This document shows positions 40,371 through 48,040 of a stretch of DNA of 64,000 nucleotides, in pieces. Both the position numbers and the translations under genes were made by a program. The stretch is from Muribaculaceae bacterium (GTDB taxonomy: Bacteria > Bacteroidota > Bacteroidia > Bacteroidales > Muribaculaceae), in the NCBI GenBank assembly GCA_022510405.1, contig JAFLTP010000013.1:1-64000 (forward strand). The letters run 5' to 3'. Under the pieces are notes generated by a model. It made no database searches. It was not told the DNA's origin and was given only the letters and a program-made list of their open reading frames with translations. How positions within the stretch are numbered: position 1 is the first letter of the stretch; each line of letters opens with the position of its first letter.

Positions 40371-40885
40371 AGATTTCCATCATGAAAATTAACGATACGG
40401 AAATCTTTGCCGAATCCACCGAAAACGGAATTTTCGTTCCTATCAAACCTATTTGCATAGCAATCGGAGTAGCCTATGAAAGGCAATATACCAAAATCCA
40501 AGAGGATGAAATTTTGAGTTCAGTTATTACCCTCAGGGTAACAACAGGAGCAGATGAGAAGCAATATGAAATTGTATGCTTACCGCTCATGTATATCTAC
40601 GGATGGTTATTCACGATCAATCCGAAGAACGTCGCTCCGGAAGCAAAAGAGACTGTGACAAGATATCGCATGGAATGTTATCAGACCCTCTATCGACATT
40701 TCGAGAGCCTGAGAAACAAAACACTATTGGAGCGGGAAACCGAAGCGAAGCTCCTTGAAGAGGAAGCACATATCGAGGAAGAAGAAAAGTCTCTCCGGAC
40801 TCGCAAGAAAGAAATCGATATTGAGTTGGCCACACTTCAGCAGCAACGCCTCAATCCCAACAAATCCCTATTCGATTCCATCTGA
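40367..40885 (+). CDS. Phage antirepressor (P22_AR_N type)
   Basis: The 172-residue protein has the N-terminal antirepressor domain of P22 Ant: INDTEIFAESTENGIFVPIK, then CIAIGVAYERQYTKIQED, then YIYGWLFTINPKNVAPEAKE. A long charged coiled-coil tail follows (about 120-160). P22 Ant binds and inactivates the c2 repressor; this one probably acts on the XRE repressor at 140-514. It starts by an ATGA overlap with the small membrane-protein gene, and its 3' end overlaps the integrase gene by 18 bases on the other strand. Confidence 0.82.
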   Translation: MKISIMKINDTEIFAESTENGIFVPIKPICIAIGVAYERQYTKIQEDEILSSVITLRVTTGADEKQYEIVCLPLMYIYGWLFTINPKNVAPEAKETVTRYRMECYQTLYRHFESLRNKTLLERETEAKLLEEEAHIEEEEKSLRTRKKEIDIELATLQQQRLNPNKSLFDSI

Positions 40886-42103
40886 TTTTTTCTTTCTTCT
40901 ACCCTTGATTCGGTAATCTTTGCCGTATAAGACGAAGTCAATAATTTTCCTGTTGGCTTCGTCTACTTTTTTACGATTCCTGTCAATGTATATCTCTGTT
41001 GTCGGGTTTTCGGGACCGTGTCCTAGTCCTTGAGATATCACCGGATCCGGGATATCTATTTCAGCTGCTATGGTTGCCCAGGAGTGACGTGCCCAATACG
41101 TGGATATTCCCAAGGTTCTTAAATAATCGGCAAGATGCTTGTAAAAAGACCGGTAATCCTTATTGGTATCACAAAAATTTAGAAGAAACTTGTCTCCCTT
41201 ATATTTTTCAATAATTGCCAAGGCCTCAGGTTCCACCTTGATTGAATATTGCCTGTGGGTTTTTGCCCTGGTGTATTCAGCCCTGCCTTCATATAATTCT
41301 TTCAGATGGCATAAATCCACTATATTTATTCCACATAGAAAAAAGATCATTTTGAAACAGTCAAGATATCGGGCATTGCTTCCGGTCTCCTCTTTACGAA
41401 GTAAACTTCGCAAAGATTCCAAAGGCACAGATCTTTTCCGGGTTTTATCGTATTTTAACTTGAACTTCCGGAAAGGATAGCAGGTGATTATTTCATCGTC
41501 AAGAGCATCATTGAAAACAGCCCTTATATTCCTGAAATGAATGTTCCGGGCATTCCTGGCTAGAGATGTCTTCGCCAAATGTGCGTCAAATTCCCTTAAC
41601 CAATTGACATCGATATCTTCGAACTTCAGTTTCTCCCATCCATTAGGGATATAAGCCTTTATCCTTTCAAGAGTTCTTTTATAGATCACCCTGGTGCCTT
41701 CAGCATCTCTTGAAGACGCAAACTGCTCATATCTTTTTACAAAAAGATTAGGATCTTCCTTATGTTTCTCCTCCTTGGATTCGTCTCCATTCTGTGATGA
41801 GAGCTCCATCAAAATGCGGTTCTTGATTTCAAGAAGACTCTTTCCCTTAAAAGCACCGAGTCTTTCAAGTTGAATCTTTATTGAATCAATGGTGATTTTA
41901 TTTTCCTTTAGGTAAGTATTTAATTGGAGCTTTGAAGATCCGGAAACCACTTCCTGTCTCTTCTGATCCCAATCTTTCTTGAGAAGAGAAATATTTACCG
42001 GAATAGATACCCTTTGCTTTCCGTCATAAAGAACCAGCTTTAAAGGCATCGGTTTGTCGGAATCTTTTTTCCGACAATCGAGATAATAATATGTTTTTAT
42101 CAT
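40868..42103 (-). CDS. int: Tyrosine integrase
   Basis: The 411-residue enzyme starts at MIKTYYYLDC; an in-frame TTG ten codons earlier is less likely. It has an arm-binding N-terminus with a SAM-like core-binding domain (residues about 95-200) and a catalytic domain with STYWARHSWATIA (His-x-x-Arg-equivalent region), GHGPENPTTEIY and the nucleophile Tyr in EIYIDRN. The region for the first catalytic Arg reads CGINIVDLCHL, with Asn in the usual Arg position. IntDOT of CTnDOT is also known to lack this Arg. It inserts the phage at the tRNA-Pro core and reads leftward, with its start toward attR. Confidence 0.88.
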   Translation of the reverse strand: MIKTYYYLDCRKKDSDKPMPLKLVLYDGKQRVSIPVNISLLKKDWDQKRQEVVSGSSKLQLNTYLKENKITIDSIKIQLERLGAFKGKSLLEIKNRILMELSSQNGDESKEEKHKEDPNLFVKRYEQFASSRDAEGTRVIYKRTLERIKAYIPNGWEKLKFEDIDVNWLREFDAHLAKTSLARNARNIHFRNIRAVFNDALDDEIITCYPFRKFKLKYDKTRKRSVPLESLRSLLRKEETGSNARYLDCFKMIFFLCGINIVDLCHLKELYEGRAEYTRAKTHRQYSIKVEPEALAIIEKYKGDKFLLNFCDTNKDYRSFYKHLADYLRTLGISTYWARHSWATIAAEIDIPDPVISQGLGHGPENPTTEIYIDRNRKKVDEANRKIIDFVLYGKDYRIKGRRKKKSDGIE

Positions 42104-42155
42104 AACCCTTAAAAATCTTCCCGAAGTGGTCAAATTTTATCGGATTTTAGGTTGC

Positions 42156-42238
42156 TGGAACACAAATGGAACACAAATGGAACACAAAATGAACACAAAT
42201 TCCGAACAATCCCGAACATTTCCGAACAATCCCGAACA
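42156..42238. repeat. Arm-type integrase site candidates, right end
   Basis: Three perfect TGGAACACAAA copies (42156, 42167, 42178) with 11-base period and a degenerate fourth (42190-42200) are followed by four CCGAACA copies (42202, 42212, 42222, 42232) with 10-base period. The first motif also occurs at the left end. Two motifs in phase with the helix suggest sites for integrase and a second protein. Confidence 0.7.
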
Positions 42239-42335
42239 CTTTCAGGCTTTTTTTTAAGGTTGCAAATGCCCTTAGGATAAAAGAAAAACACATTGAAAAT
42301 CAGTACCTTTATATTGACTATCAATGTGTTTCTTA

Positions 42336-42383
42336 CTCAGTCGGGGTGACAAGATTCGAACTTGCGACCACACGCCCCCCAGA
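42336..42383. repeat. Right attachment site core (48-bp direct repeat)
   Basis: Identical to 7-54. It overlaps the 3' half of the intact tRNA-Pro gene, so this is the junction that rebuilds a functional tRNA. Confidence 0.93.
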
Positions 42384-42416
42384 CGCGTACTCTAAACCGG
42401 GCTGAGCTACACCCCG
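42341..42416 (-). tRNA. tRNA-Pro (GGG)
   Basis: A 76-base cloverleaf: acceptor CGGGGTG/CACCCCG, D stem GCTC/GAGT, anticodon stem CGCGT/GCGTG around loop CTGGGGG with anticodon GGG, T arm GCAAG-TTCGAAT-CTTGT, discriminator A, no encoded CCA. Two G-T pairs occur in the anticodon stem. It is the phage's target. Confidence 0.92.
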
Positions 42417-42538
42417 AATTGCATTGCAAAGTTATATATTTTCTGAACTCTACCCAAATTTTTATCAAAAAAATCAATTCCCAAAAATATTTTCATACAT
42501 GGCTTGAGCAACTCAGAAGGTGATAGTCTGCTATTTGT

Positions 42539-42569
42539 TTGGTTCTTTCAACTCATTTGTTTAGTTTTG
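42539..42569 (+). promoter_or_regulatory. Bacteroidales promoter of the fimbria-associated pair
   Basis: TTG (42539-42541), 20 bases, TAGTTTTG (42562-42569), a full match. It lies 36 bases before the GTG start at 42606, in the 189-base gap between the tRNA and this gene. Confidence 0.7.
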
Positions 42570-42605
42570 TGGAAATAAAACCACAGAACAAATTCTAACT
42601 ATAAC

Positions 42606-43220
42606 GTGGATTTTAGAAAATTCGCTTTTATTGTTTTCGGGTGTCTGCTGATTCTTTTTCCTCTAAAAGGCAGGGGAGAGGAATTGGAGGAATTCCGGAC
42701 TGTGGCTCCTCAAACCGAAAGTTCCCATCAAGGTCTGTTAATAAAAAGCAATCTGTTACCTTGGGCTCTTACCATTCCAAATCTGGGGCTGGAATATATT
42801 ATCAATGAAAAATGGAGCGCTACCGTGGATGTGATGTTCTGTCCCTGGAAACTTACTGATAAATTTTCAGTCAAGACGGTAGCCGTGTTGCCGGAGGGAC
42901 GATGGTGGCTTAAATCGAGCCAAAAGGGTTCTTTTTTCAATTTGCATCTCAATCTTGCGTGGTTTAATGTTAGGGCAAATGATTATCGTTATCAAGACGT
43001 TTCGCGTCCTTTGTTGGGCGCCGGAATAGGCTATGGCTATAGATTGGCTTTGAACAAGAGATGGTGCTTTGAGTTTGAAATAGGAGCCGGAATGGCAAAT
43101 GCAAAATACGACCGGTACTACAATGTGGAAAACGGAGCCTTGAAAGATACACGTGTCTCCACCTATTGGGGAATAGACCGGGCCTCAATCGCTGTGACCT
43201 ATTATATTTGTGATTTATGA
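42606..43220 (+). CDS. DUF3575 family protein
   Basis: The 204-residue protein begins at GTG with a signal peptide (FAFIVFGCLLILFPLKGRGE) and then shows the DUF3575 pattern: LLIKSNLLPWALTIPNLGLE, a WSATVDVMFCPW block, and GIGYGYRLALNKRWCFEFEI. The strands look like a small outer-membrane barrel. In Bacteroidales such genes sit beside fimbrial (FimA/Mfa1) clusters. It overlaps the next gene by four bases. Confidence 0.85.
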   Translation: MDFRKFAFIVFGCLLILFPLKGRGEELEEFRTVAPQTESSHQGLLIKSNLLPWALTIPNLGLEYIINEKWSATVDVMFCPWKLTDKFSVKTVAVLPEGRWWLKSSQKGSFFNLHLNLAWFNVRANDYRYQDVSRPLLGAGIGYGYRLALNKRWCFEFEIGAGMANAKYDRYYNVENGALKDTRVSTYWGIDRASIAVTYYICDL

Positions 43221-44227
43221 GGCGTAAAGATAATGGTTTAATTACGATTTTCAGTTTTCTTACGGTAGTGTTGCTGCAAGGATGTATACATGAATATCCG
43301 TCACCGGAAAGAGGAAACTCCCCTGATAAAGGTCAAGACCCCACTGCTATAAACGCCAATATCGAGGTTTCTTTTGATCTTAATTGGGAGAATCTTTTAT
43401 ATGATACAGCCATCCGGACAAAATCGAGAGCCCGTAACCAACATCCCCATCGTTTTGTGATTGAAGTATTGAAGGATGGAGAAGCGGTGTGTCATGATTT
43501 AAACTATCTTACCTCAGAGGAATTCTCACTTGGAAGGCTAAACCATAAATTGTCTATAGCGCTCAAGGCCACAAATTATCAGATAGCTGTGTGGTACGAT
43601 CTTCAAGACGACGACGGTAATTACGCCTTCAATACAGAAAATCTCAAGGAAGTCGGAATGCTGAATTTATCAACTACAGATGCCGAGGCTTTGCAATGTG
43701 CTTTTGGTGCCGATAATCTCGACCTTACAGAGTATACCGATGCCAATGAAGAAATAGAGATAAAGAAAGAGTTACAATTAAATCACGCCGGAGCCAGATT
43801 CGAAATAGTTACCACCGACATTAACAAATTTATTGAAACTTATAGGACATCATTAATCCAAGGAGACAACTTCACGGCATATCTTTTATTCACGGATAAC
43901 ACCCCTACGATTTTTAACCTACATTCAAATGAGTTTAGCAACAAGGAACTTTTAACATTGTCTGGCAAGATGAGGTTCCCTTTTGAAGAATATGAGGAAC
44001 TGAAGATAGCGGAGGGCTTTGTCTTTTGTAAGGACGAAAGCGAAGCGACATTGAAATTAGAGGTGAAAAATTCAGCTCTTTTGCCGATATGTCGCACAGA
44101 ATATTTTTCTTTTCCTATCAAGAGAGGTTACATCACTACAGTAAAGGGGGATTTTCTTTCAAGTCCTGTGGACGGATTGTTTTCCATTAATACAATTTGG
44201 GATGGAGAGATTGTAATGGAGATTTAG
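43217..44227 (+). CDS. Mfa2/DUF6562-like lipoprotein
   Basis: A 336-residue lipoprotein: signal with lipobox LLQGC (Cys23), then a beta-rich body with a NIEVSFDLNWENLLYD-type strand near the start of the domain. The layout (HRFVIEVLKDGE, YQIAVWYDLQDDDGNYAF) fits fimbrillin-like anchor or tip families (Mfa2 or DUF6562). Such proteins anchor or cap Mfa-type pili at the cell surface. No pilin gene is in view, so the pair may be an orphan part of a cluster. Confidence 0.68.
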   Translation: MRRKDNGLITIFSFLTVVLLQGCIHEYPSPERGNSPDKGQDPTAINANIEVSFDLNWENLLYDTAIRTKSRARNQHPHRFVIEVLKDGEAVCHDLNYLTSEEFSLGRLNHKLSIALKATNYQIAVWYDLQDDDGNYAFNTENLKEVGMLNLSTTDAEALQCAFGADNLDLTEYTDANEEIEIKKELQLNHAGARFEIVTTDINKFIETYRTSLIQGDNFTAYLLFTDNTPTIFNLHSNEFSNKELLTLSGKMRFPFEEYEELKIAEGFVFCKDESEATLKLEVKNSALLPICRTEYFSFPIKRGYITTVKGDFLSSPVDGLFSINTIWDGEIVMEI

Positions 44228-44233
44228 ATAGTA

Positions 44234-44848
44234 ATGGAAATTCAAATGGACTACAATAAAATAGAACGGCATCCCTTCACCCCTTTCCTTCCGGAGGGAA
44301 CAAAGATAGTGATGTGCGGCACTTTTCCTCCCAAGCCTGAGAAATGGAGTATGGATTTCTTTTATCCCAACTTCTATAATGATATGTGGAGAATATTCGG
44401 TCAAATCTTCTTCAATGACAAGGAACATTTTTTTGATAAAGCCACCAAAAGCATTGACAAGACCGGAATACAGGAAATGCTGACAAGACATAAGATCGGA
44501 ATAGGAGAGACGGCAACAGAGGTGATAAGAACAAAAGACAATGCCTCCGATAAATTTTTGGAAATAGTCACACCAGTGAATCTACCGGCTTTATTGAATA
44601 AAATTCCGGATTGCTCAGCGATAGTCACCACCGGAGAAAAGGCCGCATCTATAATTGCGACAGAATCTGGAAGTATTATTCCAAAGATGGGCGAATACGT
44701 GGATTGCAATATAGATATAGGAGAGGGCCATATGCGTGAGTTCAAACATTGGAGAATGCCTTCCACCTCTCGCGCCTATCCGATGAAATTTGAAAAGAAG
44801 ACAGAATATTATTTGGAAATGCTAAAGTCTGAAGGTATTATCTCTTAA
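44234..44848 (+). CDS. Uracil-DNA glycosylase-family protein
   Basis: The 204-residue protein (an in-frame ATG at 44246 is an alternative start) has the UDG-fold pattern: CGTFPPKPEKWSMDFFYPNF near the N-terminus and a C-terminal MPSTSRAYPMKF block, where the active-site loops are expected. Members remove damaged bases from DNA or have unknown substrates. It sits between the fimbrial pair and cysE with only a few bases on the upstream side. Specificity is not predictable here. Confidence 0.72.
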   Translation: MEIQMDYNKIERHPFTPFLPEGTKIVMCGTFPPKPEKWSMDFFYPNFYNDMWRIFGQIFFNDKEHFFDKATKSIDKTGIQEMLTRHKIGIGETATEVIRTKDNASDKFLEIVTPVNLPALLNKIPDCSAIVTTGEKAASIIATESGSIIPKMGEYVDCNIDIGEGHMREFKHWRMPSTSRAYPMKFEKKTEYYLEMLKSEGIIS

Positions 44849-44864
44849 ACAAACATTGACATCA

Positions 44865-44895
44865 ATTTGTTATAACACAAACATTTATAACAAAT
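44865..44895. promoter_or_regulatory. Perfect inverted repeat against the cysE start
   Basis: ATTTGTTATAA (44865-44875) pairs perfectly with TTATAACAAAT (44885-44895) across nine bases, and the ATG follows at 44896. It could be an operator or a hairpin hiding the start codon, and so regulate the cysteine pathway. Confidence 0.6.
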
Positions 44896-45819
44896 ATGTC
44901 GCACACCGATTCTGATTCCCTGATTAAAGAGGTTTCTTCCACAGTAAGGCAGTTGGCCGATATCCACACCGACGACAGAAGTCTCACCACTCTGTGTCCC
45001 CAGGGATTGCCATCGCTCCAAAATGTAAAGGAAATTATCACTCTGCTTTGGAAACTTATGTTTCCGGAGCTGTTTATAGAAAGGACCTCGATTGTTTCCA
45101 AACTTGAATACCGCATAGGCATCACCACCGAGAGGCTTTTTGAACTTCTTCAGCAAGAGATAGCCATCGGTTTGTCGTGCCGGGGTAAGGGCGAAAGAAG
45201 CATCTCTGATAATAATCCCGAAGCCCATGATCTGTCAGTTAAGATAATCGGGTTTCTTCCGGAATTAAAAAGGATGCTTTACACCGACATCCATTCCATA
45301 ATGCGAAAAGATCCGGCAGCCGGCAATGAAGTGGAAATAATCCTCTGCTATCCTTCAGTGAAAGCTATGCTTCATCATAGGTTTGCACATCTGATATTCA
45401 CAATGAACATACCCTATCTGCCGCGAATTATCTCTGAATTGGCACATTCTCAGACCGGTATAGACATACATCCGGGAGCCAGCATAGGTGAGTATTTCGC
45501 AATCGACCACGGCACAGGTGTGGTGGTGGGAGAAACATGTGTGATCGGGAATAATGTAACGCTTTATCAAGGTGTGACATTAGGAGCTAAAAGTTTCCGA
45601 TATGATGAGGAAGGAGTGCCCATGAATGTGCCCCGTCATCCTATCATCGAAGACAATGTGATAATATATTCCAACGCATCAGTGTTGGGAAGAATCACTA
45701 TCGGACATGACACCATTGTCGGAGGTAACGTATGGGTCACCGACAGTGTGCCTCCATACTCAAGGATAGTTCAAAGCGGCATTAGAACCGAAAGTTTTAC
45801 GAATGGAGCCGGGATATGA
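44896..45819 (+). CDS. cysE: Serine O-acetyltransferase
   Basis: The 307-residue enzyme acetylates serine with acetyl-CoA, the first step of cysteine synthesis. Its helical N-terminal half is followed by hexapeptide repeats in the left-handed beta helix (HPGASIGEYFAIDHGTGVVV and later NVTLYQGVTLGA, NASVLGRITIG). The next gene is cysK, whose product uses the O-acetylserine. The perfect inverted repeat touching the start suggests feedback on translation or transcription. Confidence 0.9.
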   Translation: MSHTDSDSLIKEVSSTVRQLADIHTDDRSLTTLCPQGLPSLQNVKEIITLLWKLMFPELFIERTSIVSKLEYRIGITTERLFELLQQEIAIGLSCRGKGERSISDNNPEAHDLSVKIIGFLPELKRMLYTDIHSIMRKDPAAGNEVEIILCYPSVKAMLHHRFAHLIFTMNIPYLPRIISELAHSQTGIDIHPGASIGEYFAIDHGTGVVVGETCVIGNNVTLYQGVTLGAKSFRYDEEGVPMNVPRHPIIEDNVIIYSNASVLGRITIGHDTIVGGNVWVTDSVPPYSRIVQSGIRTESFTNGAGI

Positions 45820-45863
45820 GCCACCTTCAAGAACGTCGTCTATATCTTAAAATAAAATAAATT

Positions 45864-46808
45864 ATGAAAATTGCTAAAGATTTGACACAATTGATCGGCA
45901 ATACGCCCTTGTTGGAGGTATGCCGGATTGAAAAAGAGGAAAAACTCAAGGCAAGAGTTTTGGTTAAACTTGAAAGTTTTAACCCGGGAGGAAGCGTGAA
46001 AGACAGAATCGCCTATGCCATGATCGAGGATGCGGAGAAAACCGGAGCAATCAAACCGGGTGACACCATAATAGAACCCACCTCCGGTAACACCGGCATC
46101 GGACTTGCCTGGGTAGCAAAGGTGAAAGGTTACAGGCTTATATTGGCAATGCCTGAGACTATGAGTATGGAAAGGAGAAATCTGTTGAAAGCCTTGGGAG
46201 CTGAACTCGTACTGACACCCGGTAGCGAAGGAATGAAAGGGGCGATAAAGAAAGCCGAAGAACTAAGGGAATCCATTCCGGGATCTGTGATACTTCAACA
46301 GTTTGAGAACCCCGCAAACCCGATGATTCATTACCGAACAACAGGACCCGAAATATGGCGAGATACAGATGGAGAAGTAGACTTCTTAGTAGCTGGTGTG
46401 GGAACAGGAGGCACCATTAGCGGCACTGCCAAATATTTGAAAGAACACAGGCCAACATTGAAAACTGTGGCAGTTGAACCTGCAACTTCAGCCGTATTGT
46501 CAGGTGAAGGACCCGGAGCTCATAAAATCCAAGGAATTGGAGCCGGTTTTATTCCGGGCAATTATGATTCCTCCTTGATAGATCGAATTGTTAAAGTCAC
46601 AGATGTTGAAGCTGTAAGAGCCGGCAGACTTTTAGCAAGCGAAGAAGGTGTGTTGGCCGGAATTTCATCCGGAGCAGCGTTCCATGTGGCACTGCAACTT
46701 GCCAAAGACGAAGCAAACGCCGGAAAGACAATTGTGGCCATTCTTCCGGACACCGGGGAAAGATATCTCTCCACGATCCTCTATGCATTCGACACCTTCC
46801 CGACATAA
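45864..46808 (+). CDS. cysK: Cysteine synthase A (O-acetylserine sulfhydrylase)
   Basis: The 314-residue PLP enzyme makes cysteine from O-acetylserine and sulfide. Signatures: [12 protein letters not shown] (Schiff-base Lys near 48), [28 protein letters not shown] and SGAAFHVAL. It is 44 bases after cysE and most likely in one operon, ending at the terminator at 46851. Confidence 0.93.
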   Translation: MKIAKDLTQLIGNTPLLEVCRIEKEEKLKARVLVKLESFNPGGSVKDRIAYAMIEDAEKTGAIKPGDTIIEPTSGNTGIGLAWVAKVKGYRLILAMPETMSMERRNLLKALGAELVLTPGSEGMKGAIKKAEELRESIPGSVILQQFENPANPMIHYRTTGPEIWRDTDGEVDFLVAGVGTGGTISGTAKYLKEHRPTLKTVAVEPATSAVLSGEGPGAHKIQGIGAGFIPGNYDSSLIDRIVKVTDVEAVRAGRLLASEEGVLAGISSGAAFHVALQLAKDEANAGKTIVAILPDTGERYLSTILYAFDTFPT

Positions 46809-46850
46809 AGGAAGGAGTCGTAAGCTTTGAATCGGGAGTTATAAGTAAAA

Positions 46851-46884
46851 AAATTAGCGGTCCTTGGTGGATCGCTAATTTTTA
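46851..46884. terminator. Terminator between cysK and the converging DUF3861 genes
   Basis: AAATTAGCG pairs with CGCTAATTT, and GTCC with GGAT inside it, around a five-base loop, followed by T-rich sequence. The outer A/T tracts on both sides suit both directions. Confidence 0.8.
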
Positions 46885-46901
46885 TTTCAATAATTCAGAA
46901 A

Positions 46902-47201
46902 TTACTTTCCTTCATTAGCCTGAGCCTTTAGGGCATCCTTAAATTCTTTGAATTTAGGAGCGAAAGCCTTGATAGCTTCGTTTTCAGGATATTTTTTCAT
47001 TGCATGGTGGAGAAGACGGACGCCACATACGAGTTGACGAGCATGTTTCTCTGTGATGTTACCTACTGCAACAGCTTTTTCAACGAGTTCTTCGAGGTCA
47101 TGGTGGCCACCGAAGTTGAAGCTGAAAACATCTTTCACTTTGTTGTCAATCACCTCAGCAACTTGGAAGTGATATGATTTTTTTTCTTTATTATCGCACA
47201 T
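46902..47201 (-). CDS. DUF3861 protein, copy 1
   Basis: A 99-residue protein. The pattern KSYHFQVAEVIDNKVKDVFS, then FNFGGHHDLEELVEKAVAVG, HARQLVCGVRLLHHAMKKYP matches DUF3861. Two HH pairs and a CG could bind metal, but this is unproven. It is a paralogue of the next gene and lies 23 bases from it. Confidence 0.75.
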   Translation of the reverse strand: MCDNKEKKSYHFQVAEVIDNKVKDVFSFNFGGHHDLEELVEKAVAVGNITEKHARQLVCGVRLLHHAMKKYPENEAIKAFAPKFKEFKDALKAQANEGK

Positions 47202-47224
47202 AGTAGTATCGATTTAAAAGGTTA

Positions 47225-47539
47225 TCACTTCTTATCACAAGGACAATATTCACTGCGGAGAGCGTGCTTGAAGTCTTCGAAGGCCGGCATCACGCTTTGG
47301 AAGATCTTATTGCCAGGATATTTTTTAAGTACATGGTGGAGTAAACGAAGGCCACATACGAGTTCTTTGGCATGTTTTTCTGTCATATTACCCGTGGCTA
47401 CGATATCTTCAACCATTTGTTTGAGGTCATGATGACCACCGAAGTTAAAGCCGAATACGTCTTTAATCTTGTCTTCCTTCACTTCAGTTACATGAAAATG
47501 ATAGGAATGTTTTTTCTTGCAACAGCAATTCTTTTCCAT
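47225..47539 (-). CDS. DUF3861 protein, copy 2
   Basis: A 104-residue paralogue of the gene at 46902 (shared FNFGGHHDL, KHA.ELVCGLRLLHH, KYP). It differs by an N-terminal ENCCCKKKH and a C-terminal CPCDKK, which add two Cys clusters and suggest metal binding. Transcribed leftward before copy 1. A recent tandem duplication is the simplest reading. Confidence 0.75.
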   Translation of the reverse strand: MEKNCCCKKKHSYHFHVTEVKEDKIKDVFGFNFGGHHDLKQMVEDIVATGNMTEKHAKELVCGLRLLHHVLKKYPGNKIFQSVMPAFEDFKHALRSEYCPCDKK

Positions 47540-47633
47540 AATTTTAATTGTTAGTTTACCTATATAACAAGATTCAAGGGAAAAGGTTTTAATTGAATAA
47601 GAAAATCTGTTAGTTGAATTTTAATGGAAATTT

Positions 47634-47915
47634 TTAATTGCCCTTAGCAACTTCTTCTTTAAAGGTATTAGCGGGTTTGAATGCCGGGATGTTGTGGGCC
47701 GGGATTCTGATTGCTGTGTTCTGGGAGATATTTCTTGCTGTTTTTTCAGCACGGGTCTTTACGATAAAAGATCCGAAACCGCGGAGATATACATTCTCAC
47801 CATGTGCGAGACTGTCTTTCACTACCTCCATAAATTTCTCCACTACCTCAAGTACCGCTGCCTTTTCAAGACCAGTGGTTCTTGCAATTTCTGTACAAAC
47901 TTCTGCCTTTGTCAT
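47634..47915 (-). CDS. HU-family DNA-binding protein
   Basis: A 93-residue nucleoid protein with the HU/IHF core: LRGFGSFIVKTRAEKTARN, IRIPAHNIPAFKPANTFKEEV. The N-terminal helices are as expected and the length normal. It bends DNA and may also serve as a host factor for the phage integrase. Confidence 0.9.
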   Translation of the reverse strand: MTKAEVCTEIARTTGLEKAAVLEVVEKFMEVVKDSLAHGENVYLRGFGSFIVKTRAEKTARNISQNTAIRIPAHNIPAFKPANTFKEEVAKGN

Positions 47916-48040
47916 AGTATTATGTATCTTATTTATGATTGTTTCTTGTTAAAAACCATGATGGAAATATGCAATATTCCTAAACTTTCAACAAAATTAG
48001 TGATTTTTACTTAAAAGCCGCAATAGAAAAGGGAATTGAG

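Larger units (their letters stand above)
7..42383. mobile_element. Complete temperate tailed prophage in tRNA-Pro
   Basis: The element is bounded by a 48-bp direct repeat that duplicates the 3' part of the tRNA-Pro gene. It contains a repressor, a primase, capsid, protease, portal, both terminase subunits, tape measure, fibre, lysis genes, an antirepressor and an integrase. No structural gene looks broken, so it may be inducible; that is inference. Long non-contractile tail (siphovirus) is suggested by a TP901-type tape measure and the absence of any recognisable sheath gene. Confidence 0.93.
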
